Assembly (NCBI GenBank): GCA_028873825.1
Contig: JAPPNM010000101.1
Location: 1-39,075, forward strand
Length of the DNA: 39,075 nt
Direction: 5' to 3'
Source of the DNA: Gemmatimonadota bacterium
GTDB taxonomy: Bacteria; Gemmatimonadota; Gemmatimonadetes; Longimicrobiales; Gaopeijiaceae
This document shows, one piece after another, positions 34,001 through 39,075 of the stretch; positions within the stretch are counted from its first letter, which is position 1; the number at the start of each line of letters is the position of its first letter. Both the position numbers and the translations under genes were made by a program. Below the pieces are notes generated by a model that saw only the letters and a list, made by a program, of their open reading frames with translations, was not told where the DNA came from and did not search any database.

Positions 34001-34389
34001 GCCTCATCGGAGTCGTGATCCTGGTTGGAATTGTCGTCAACGACTCGATCGTCAAGGTGGACTTCATCAACCGGGCGCGGGCGCGCGGCAAGGGGCTGCG
34101 GGCGGCGATCATGGAGGCGGGCGAAGTGCGTCTTAGGCCGATCGTCATGACGACCGTCACCACCGTGCTGGGTCTCCTGCCCATGGCGCTGGGGATCGGA
34201 CGGGGGGCGGACCTGAGGGCGCCGATGGCGATTTCGGTGATCGGCGGCCTCGTGGTGGCCACCGCGCTTACGCTGATCGTGGTGCCGGTCGTCTATTCTC
34301 TGGTGGAAGACGTGCGGCGCGCGTGGCGCGGGCGCGCGGGCCGGGCGGCCGCCGGCTTCGTCGCGGCCGCCGAGGGCGCGTCCTCGTGA
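31051..34389 (+). CDS. RND efflux permease, first of two
   Basis: 1112 residues from GTG 31051, preceded by a GGGGGAAG SD. Hallmarks: TM1 then FTRLPIDLLPDVSFP, porter domain motifs (SYPNVAPAEVERLIT, VEGV-type loops), a second porter half from about 620, and TM4 GVGMLVDNSIIVLEN with Asp415 as the retained proton-relay acid (AcrB has two adjacent Asp). The second half repeats this (ILVGIVVNDSIVKVDFINRARARG). The cytoplasmic TM6-TM7 linker (about 510-600) is unusually long, with a PPPPPPG run and several amphipathic aromatic/Leu helices. Overlaps the next permease gene by 4 nt (GTGA). The family drives drug or metabolite export with proton-motive force; hydrophobic versus heavy-metal specificity cannot be decided, though no metal-site signature was evident. 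Confidence 0.95.
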   Translation: MSIPGTSTRRPVAVSMLVLAVVLLGVISFTRLPIDLLPDVSFPRLVVYTSYPNVAPAEVERLITEPVERAVAQVAGVEKVTSVSQEGVSLVTVRFGWGTDMDFAALNTRERLDDIRDAFPETADRPTILRVDPQAEPVLTVSITGGGTPVKNKEIAEDVFRRRLEQLEGVAQASVTGGLDREIQVNVNKNLLEANGLTLSQVSGAIEQANYSARGGTILRGRYRYPLRTLGEFQTVQEIEKVVVDRRRAAGGSGGAGQQGDQDIAFREISVADVATVVDGFREREEIARYNGNEAVGLLVFKESGANTVAVSEDVQETLAILKEQWPDFTAEIAYNQAAFIDDSISNVVQALIFGGVLAFIVLFFFLRDPRYPVAIALAIPISVIGTFALMEAFGVSLNIMSLGGLALGVGMLVDNSIIVLENIFRHRQAGLGMLQAAAKGAEEVQAAITAATLTTISVFGPIIYVEGVAGELFGALSLAVAFSLLASLVVAITLLPSMAAHFGGKGDRVPETPPSALPPPPPPGNILARAGRGLLWILRLPFRLLKGLLALLRDLVRFWLELGGRLLSTVFRPFFNVFDRVFNAFAVWYHGVLARSLDRRWTVLAVAGGALGGCVLLATALDRDLLPDVDQGAFDVRVELSEGTRLQVTADEVEVLERGLLDDPGVAAIFTHIGRDVQAKGDEGHAAGLNTAAIQVRLDDGASTEDVVRRVRNLEGSFPAGALSFETGQATALGQILGGGEADIAVRVRGEDLDRTFPFAEAVRDRLSGLAQVRNVRVGTERGQPQFQVSVDRDACARYDIDPQVVARTIETAMRGELATEFVDFDRKIAVMVQLPDDRRYDAATLDRLGVSGIPLRELVTVRETVGPAEIRREDQGRVVAVYADVASGGLGDAIAAIRGTMREMPVPPDVRWDVGGENEEMQRSFRDLAFAFGLALLLVYMILAAQFESFVHPFTILMAVPLALVGAVLALALTGQGLNTMSLIGVVILVGIVVNDSIVKVDFINRARARGKGLRAAIMEAGEVRLRPIVMTTVTTVLGLLPMALGIGRGADLRAPMAISVIGGLVVATALTLIVVPVVYSLVEDVRRAWRGRAGRAAAGFVAAAEGASS

Positions 34390-37300
34390 TCAGGCTGAGC
34401 GTCGGCCGTCCGGTGGCCGTCGCAATGGCGTACTTCGCCCTCGCCTTCCTGGGGATCAGGGCTTGGCAGAACATCCCGATAGAGCTCATGCCGGACGCCC
34501 AGCTGCCCCGGCTCACCGTGAGCGGCTCCTGGGCCGGCGCATCCCCCGAAACGGTGGAGGCCTTTCTCACCTCGCCGCTGGAGGCGCAGATCCAGCTCGT
34601 CGAAGGGGTCGAGAAGGTCACTTCGAGGTCCAGAGAGAACAGCGCGGAGATCGAGGTTCATTTCGCTCGCGACACCGACATGGAATTCGCCCGCCTGGAC
34701 CTGTCGGAGCGGCTCTACAACCTCGAAGAGAGGGTGCTTCCTCCCGGCGTCGGCCGGGTCACGGTGAGTCCGTACGTCCCGGAGGAATTCTCGGACGCGC
34801 AGCGCCGGGCGGTTCTGGAATACACCTTCACCGGACGCAGGACCCACGAATCGCTCCGTCAACACCTGACCGACAACGTGGAGCCCTACCTGGAGCAGGT
34901 CGAAGGGGTGGGGCGCGTGTTCGTGTACGGAGGGCGGGACCGGCTCCTCGAGGTGGAGCTGGACAAGTCGCTGATGGCGGCGATGGGCGTATCGTCGGGG
35001 GACGTGACCTCCAAGCTGGGTTCGCTGGACCTGGTGCGCGAGGCCGGCGCGATACGCGAGGGAGAGCGCCAGTGGACGGTGACCATCCGCAACCGTCCCG
35101 CCACGGCCGAGGACATCCGCGACGCCGTCGTCAAGTCCGACGGCGGGCGCGTCGTGCGCATCTCCGACATCGCCACCGTGCGCCACACCTTCGAGGAGAT
35201 CCGGAGGCACTACCGGATCAACGGCCAGCCGGCCGTGAGCATGTACGTCTACAAGGAGATCGGCACCAACTCGGTGGAGGTCGCCGACCGGGTCAAGGAG
35301 CGCCTCGCGGAGGTCGCGCGCAGCAATCCGCCGAACACGCGCTTCATCCTCGACCGGGACGAGAGCAGGCAGATCCGCCGCCAGATGTCCGACCAGCGGA
35401 GCCGCGCGGCCATCTCGGTGATCGTGATCTTCGGCGTGCTCGTCCTCTTCCTCGGATCGGTCCGGACGTCGCTCGTGATCTTCGCCACGATCGCCTTCTC
35501 GGTACTCATCGCCGTCAACGTCATCTACTTCGCCGGCTACACGATGAACCAGCTCACGCTGATGGGGCTCGCAGCCGGGTTCGGTCTCTACGTGGACAAC
35601 TCCATCGTGGTCCTGGAGAACATCTACCGGCGATGGCAACAGGGACATTCGCGCCGCGAGGCGATCACCGACGGGGCGACCCACGTGGTGCTCCCGATCA
35701 TGGCGGCCACCGCCACGACCCTGATCGTGTACGCGCCCTTCCTCTACCTGACCGGCGAACAGCGGGTCTACTACCTGCCGCTGGCGGTCGTCATCGTGCT
35801 CAGCGTGCTGGGGTCCGTCGTCGTGGCCTTCACCTTCATCCCCGCGCTGGTGGGCAAGCTCCTGCCGGAGCGGGATCCGCGCGCCGGGGCCGCCGACCGC
35901 CGCCCGCCCTTCTACCGGCGCTTCTACCGCGGGCTGGTCGGCCGCACCCTCAGATGGCCGTGGGTGACCGTGGCCGTTCCGATCCTGCTGCTGGCCGGCT
36001 CCTACTACCTCTTCGACAACTATGTGACCAAGGGCAGGATCTGGGGCGGGTGGGGAAGGGGCGAGTCCACCCACATCGACGTCTACATCCGGCTGCCCCG
36101 GGGCTCCGACATCGACCGCACCGACATGCTCACCCGCTACTTCGAGGAGCGCCTGGGAGAGATGCCCGAGGTCAAGCAGTTCGTGACCAACGTGTCCCCG
36201 ACATCGAGCCACACCCGGGTCACCTTCCCCGAGGAGCTGGAACGCACGAACGTGCCGGTTCGCATCAAGGAACAGCTCTTCGCCTACTCGCTCGGCTTCG
36301 CCCGCGCCGAGGTGCGGGTGTACGGCTACGGCCACTCGTTTTACGGCGGCGGCGGCGGTGGCGGAGGCAACTACTCGATCCAGGTCCTGGGCTACAACTA
36401 CGACGAGGTGCGTAGGATCGCGGAGGATCTCGGGGCCCGTCTGGAGCGTTTCCCGCGGGTGCGGGACGTGGACACGAACGCGTCGTCCGGCTACTGGGGA
36501 AGCAGGGACCGGGCGACGGAGTTCGCCGTGGTCATCCGCCGCGACGTGGCGGCCCGCAACGGAATGCCGGTGAGCCGGCTGGTCTCGCAGATCTCGTCCG
36601 CGGTCTACGGGCAGGTCGGCGGGGCGACCATCAAGATGGGAGGCGACGAGATCCGCTACGACGTCAAGCTGGAGGGGAACCGGGCGATCGACCTGCACGA
36701 GCTCAAGAAGACCCTGGTCCTGACCGAGGCCGGCGATGCGATACGCCTGGGCGAGCTGGTGGACATCGAGGAGAAGAACGTCCTGTCCACCATCCGCAGG
36801 GAGGACCAGCAGTACGAACGCACCGTGCGCTACGAGTTCCGCGGGCCGTACAAGCTGGGCGACGTGACCCACAAGGCGGTGATCGAGGCGACCTCCGTTC
36901 CGCCGGGCTACCAGGTGAGGAAGGCGGAGGGCTGGGGGTGGTGGTCGGACGAGGACAAGACCCAGATCTACATGATCCTCGCGGTGGCGATCTTCCTGGT
37001 CTACATGGTGACGTCGGCTCTCTTCGAGTCGCTGCGCCTCCCGCTCTGCGTCCTGCTCACGGTGCCGATGGCGCTGATCGGCGTATTCCTCCTCTTCTTC
37101 TACGCCGACGCGCACTTCACCCGCGAGGCGTACATCGGCGTCATCATGATGGGAGGGATCGTGGTGAACAACGCCATCCTGCTTGTGGACCACATCAACC
37201 GGGTGCGCAGGGAGCACGACCTCGCCCTCGAAGCGGCGATCCTGCGAGGCACCATGGAACGGGTGCGCCCCATCCTGATGACCTCGGCCACGACGATCAC

Positions 37301-37517
37301 GGCCCTGCTCCCGCTCGTGCTCTTCAGCCCGTCGGCGAACGCCAACATATGGAACGCGATCGCCTACACCCTGATCGGGGGGCTGCTGGCGTCGACCTTC
37401 CTGGTGCTTACCGTCACGCCCGCGCTGTACCTGCTCTTCGAGCGCGGCAGGGACGGCGTGTTCGATTCGGTGGACTTCGGGGGGATGGCGGGGCGGGGCG
37501 GAGACGCGCCCGCCTGA
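34386..37517 (+). CDS. RND efflux permease, second of two
   Basis: 1043 residues. I choose GTG 34386 (VIRLSVGRPVAVAM), overlapping the stop of the first permease as GTGA; an upstream in-frame ATG at 34323 would add an Arg/Gly-rich leader read over the neighbour's end. It has the standard RND layout: IPIELMPDAQLPRL after TM1, TM4 GFGLYVDNSIVVLEN (Asp404), and TM10-11 GGIVVNNAILLVDHIN. A run of about eight Gly lies near 655-662 in the second porter half (FYGGGGGGGGNYS). The tandem of two different permeases with one adaptor recalls MdtB-MdtC heterotrimers, but the pairing here is inferred only from gene order. Last gene of the operon; gltX follows after 57 nt. Confidence 0.95.
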   Translation: MIRLSVGRPVAVAMAYFALAFLGIRAWQNIPIELMPDAQLPRLTVSGSWAGASPETVEAFLTSPLEAQIQLVEGVEKVTSRSRENSAEIEVHFARDTDMEFARLDLSERLYNLEERVLPPGVGRVTVSPYVPEEFSDAQRRAVLEYTFTGRRTHESLRQHLTDNVEPYLEQVEGVGRVFVYGGRDRLLEVELDKSLMAAMGVSSGDVTSKLGSLDLVREAGAIREGERQWTVTIRNRPATAEDIRDAVVKSDGGRVVRISDIATVRHTFEEIRRHYRINGQPAVSMYVYKEIGTNSVEVADRVKERLAEVARSNPPNTRFILDRDESRQIRRQMSDQRSRAAISVIVIFGVLVLFLGSVRTSLVIFATIAFSVLIAVNVIYFAGYTMNQLTLMGLAAGFGLYVDNSIVVLENIYRRWQQGHSRREAITDGATHVVLPIMAATATTLIVYAPFLYLTGEQRVYYLPLAVVIVLSVLGSVVVAFTFIPALVGKLLPERDPRAGAADRRPPFYRRFYRGLVGRTLRWPWVTVAVPILLLAGSYYLFDNYVTKGRIWGGWGRGESTHIDVYIRLPRGSDIDRTDMLTRYFEERLGEMPEVKQFVTNVSPTSSHTRVTFPEELERTNVPVRIKEQLFAYSLGFARAEVRVYGYGHSFYGGGGGGGGNYSIQVLGYNYDEVRRIAEDLGARLERFPRVRDVDTNASSGYWGSRDRATEFAVVIRRDVAARNGMPVSRLVSQISSAVYGQVGGATIKMGGDEIRYDVKLEGNRAIDLHELKKTLVLTEAGDAIRLGELVDIEEKNVLSTIRREDQQYERTVRYEFRGPYKLGDVTHKAVIEATSVPPGYQVRKAEGWGWWSDEDKTQIYMILAVAIFLVYMVTSALFESLRLPLCVLLTVPMALIGVFLLFFYADAHFTREAYIGVIMMGGIVVNNAILLVDHINRVRREHDLALEAAILRGTMERVRPILMTSATTITALLPLVLFSPSANANIWNAIAYTLIGGLLASTFLVLTVTPALYLLFERGRDGVFDSVDFGGMAGRGGDAPA

Positions 37518-37524
37518 TCCCGCG

Positions 37525-37578
37525 ATGAGGCTTCCACTCGCCCCGTCGCCGGCCGAGACCGGCCGCCCCGCGCGATGA
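37525..37578 (+). CDS. 17-codon upstream ORF derived from a duplicated gltX start
   Basis: ATG 37525 opens MRLPLAPSPAETGRPAR, and its TGA (37576-37578) overlaps the gltX ATG as ATGA. The first nine codons mirror the gltX start (MRLRFAPSP), because about 30 bp (37521-37551) is repeated with 3-4 mismatches 50 bp downstream. It could be a translated leader coupling gltX to the permease genes or a relic of a local duplication. No SD stronger than that of gltX is seen. Confidence 0.35.
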   Translation: MRLPLAPSPAETGRPAR

Positions 37579-39017
37579 GGCTTCGCTTCGCCCCGTCGCC
37601 GACGGGGCACCTGCACGTGGGCGGCGCCCGGACGGCGCTCTTCAACTGGCTGCTGGCGCGCCGGAGCGGGGGCGCGTTCGTGCTGCGCGTCGAGGACACC
37701 GACCGGAACCGCAGCCGCCCCGAGCACGTCGACGCCATCCTGAACGGGTTGAGGTGGCTCGGGATCGACTGGGACGAGGGGCCGTGCTTCCAGGCGGCCG
37801 GTGCGGAGCGCCACCGGGCCGACGCGCTCCGGCTTCTGGCCGCGGGGAGGGCCTACCGGGACTTCACGCCGCGCGAGGAGTTCGAGCGTGCTCGAGACGC
37901 GGCCGTCTCGGCGGGGAGCGGGGCCGTGACGCGGCTGGCGCGCCGGTTGGCGGCCCGGGTGCCGCCCGCGGACGGAGAGCGGCGGGCCGCTGCCGGGGAG
38001 CCCTTCGCGGTGCGCTTCCTCGTGCCGGACGGCGAGACCGCCTGGCGGGACCTGGTACACGGCGCCATGCGCTTCGCCAACGCCGAGATCGACGATTTCG
38101 TGATCCTCCGGGGCGACGGCACGCCCACCTACAACCTCGCCGTCGCGTCCGACGACGCGGACGCCGCGATCACCCATGTGCTGCGCGGCGACGACCACCT
38201 CTCCAACACGCCGAAGCAGATCCTGCTGTACGAGGCGCTCGGCCGTCCGGTCCCGGAGTTCGGCCACCTGCCCATGATACTGGGCCCCGACGGGAGGCGG
38301 CTGTCGAAGCGCCACGGGGCCCGGGCGGTGGACGCGTTCCGGGCGGAGGGGGTGCTGCCCGCGGCGATGGTCAACTTCCTGGCCCTGCTGGGCTGGTCGC
38401 CCGGAACGGACGAGGAACTGCTGTCGCGGGACGAGCTGGTCGAGAGGTTCTCGCTCGAAAGGGTGCTGAAGAAGGGGGCGGTCTTCGATCCGGCCAAGCT
38501 GTTCTGGATGAACGGGCGGTACATCGCCCGCATGGAGGCCGGGGAGCTGGACGCCGCGTTGCGGAGGGCGCTGTCGCGCGCAGGTGTCGCCGGCGACGGA
38601 ATCGCGCTGGGCGAGGAGGCCTTCGCGCGGATGGCCGCGGCGCTGGCGCCGCGAAGCCGCACCTTCGCCGAGATGGTCCGGCTGGCGCGGCCCTACCTCG
38701 GGCCGGTGCGCGAGTACGACGCCAAGGCCGCGCGCAGGAGCTGGTACCGGGACCCGGCGGGGGCGGCGGCGATTCTCGAGGCGGTGGGGGACCGGCTGGA
38801 GGCCGTGCCCTGGGAGGCGGAGGCCCTGGAGGAGGGGCTCCGCGCGCTGGCGGGGGAGCTGGGGGTTGGGGCGGGCAAGGTCTTCCAGCCGTTGCGGCTG
38901 GCGCTCACCGGGTCGCCGGCGTCGCCCGGGATCTTCGACGTGCTGCTGATTCTGGGCCGCGGCAGATCGCTGGGGCGGGTGGAGCGGGCGGTGCGGCGGA
39001 TCGCGGGGGAGTCGTAG
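37575..39017 (+). CDS. gltX: Glutamyl-tRNA synthetase
   Basis: 480 residues from ATG 37575. Class I synthetase signatures: RFAPSPTGHLHVGGARTAL with the HIGH-type HLHVG (12-16), LRVEDTDRNR, the GDGTPTYNLAVASDD acceptor-binding segment, HVLRGDDHLSNTPKQ, and the KMSKS-type RLSKR (242-246). The C-terminal helical anticodon-binding domain runs from about 330 to the end (EEGLRALAGELGVGAGKVFQPLRLALTG). Length is normal for bacterial GluRS. Whether it is discriminating (tRNA-Glu only) or also charges tRNA-Gln cannot be told here. A dispersed repeat with an internal inverted repeat follows the stop by 4 nt and may serve as its terminator. Confidence 0.97.
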   Translation: MRLRFAPSPTGHLHVGGARTALFNWLLARRSGGAFVLRVEDTDRNRSRPEHVDAILNGLRWLGIDWDEGPCFQAAGAERHRADALRLLAAGRAYRDFTPREEFERARDAAVSAGSGAVTRLARRLAARVPPADGERRAAAGEPFAVRFLVPDGETAWRDLVHGAMRFANAEIDDFVILRGDGTPTYNLAVASDDADAAITHVLRGDDHLSNTPKQILLYEALGRPVPEFGHLPMILGPDGRRLSKRHGARAVDAFRAEGVLPAAMVNFLALLGWSPGTDEELLSRDELVERFSLERVLKKGAVFDPAKLFWMNGRYIARMEAGELDAALRRALSRAGVAGDGIALGEEAFARMAAALAPRSRTFAEMVRLARPYLGPVREYDAKAARRSWYRDPAGAAAILEAVGDRLEAVPWEAEALEEGLRALAGELGVGAGKVFQPLRLALTGSPASPGIFDVLLILGRGRSLGRVERAVRRIAGES

Positions 39018-39021
39018 CGAA

Positions 39022-39075
39022 CGCCTTGCCAGCCCGGCGCCTCGCCGCTCTCGGTGCTCGGGCGGCTTTATCCAC
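39022..39075. repeat. Dispersed 54-bp repeat, copy 2 (cut by window end)
   Basis: 48 of 54 positions match 26916-26969; it starts 4 nt after the gltX stop. The inverted repeat is weaker here (GCCAGCCC / GGGCGGC). It ends in TTTATCCAC at the window edge; the left edge of the window carries the sequence that would follow (TTATCCACGGACTGCTAG, 40-57). Confidence 0.7.

Noticed and set aside
29820-34136. 1438-codon plus-strand frame overlapping the TolC and first permease genes
   Set aside because: Arg/Gly/Pro-rich product with no motif; the other frame encodes the real proteins.
34293-38315. 1340-codon minus-strand open frame across the second permease and gltX
   Set aside because: Shadow of two well-supported plus-strand genes; composition is typical of antisense noise.

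Overview
This is a GC-rich bacterial window with strongly GC-biased third codon positions, so many long open frames on the wrong strand are shadows. Lipoprotein six-bladed beta-propellers, S9 dipeptidyl-peptidase-like enzymes, Big2/plant-type LRR mosaic proteins and a tandem two-permease RND system together suggest Gemmatimonadota or a neighbouring phylum. That assignment is inference; there is no rRNA or tRNA here to settle it.

Layout. (a) 1-881: mostly non-coding, with a decayed gene remnant (about 88-309) of a mobile-element-associated family. (b) 882-6647: a 1921-residue lipoprotein with seven Big2-like Ig repeats, three blocks of plant-type leucine-rich repeats and a C-terminal metzincin-like zinc protease. 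(c) 6812-8092: a stand-alone RecF/OLD-like AAA ATPase with an altered switch motif. (d) 8402-about 21237: the most unusual part, two tandem paralogous giant exported ankyrin-repeat proteins of about 2.1 thousand residues each. Every so often their ankyrin arrays are interrupted by a module with an invariant cysteine pair (13 modules in total). Each gene is split by a single 1-nt frameshift in a homopolymer-type context, the second has also lost its stop codon, and the same 41-bp operator-like element sits near both 5' ends. (e) 21320-23786: two six-bladed beta-propeller lipoproteins. (f) 23855-26842, minus strand: an exported S9 prolyl-oligopeptidase-family enzyme with a long Glu/Gly insert and a 38-bp tandem duplication in its signal-peptide coding region.

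(g) 27047-39017: housekeeping and export genes on the plus strand. These are ispG (MEP isoprenoid pathway), then a tight four-gene operon of HlyD-type adaptor, TolC-type outer-membrane factor and two RND permeases (ATGA, 3-nt and GTGA junctions), then gltX. gltX is preceded by a 50-bp-offset duplication of its own start region, which creates a 17-codon upstream ORF.

Most products from 882 to 26842 carry lipoprotein or Sec-type signals, so this stretch looks like an envelope or secreted-protein accessory region between more ordinary chromosomal genes. A dispersed 54-bp repeat occurs between the S9 peptidase and ispG and again right after gltX; a partial copy lies at the left edge.
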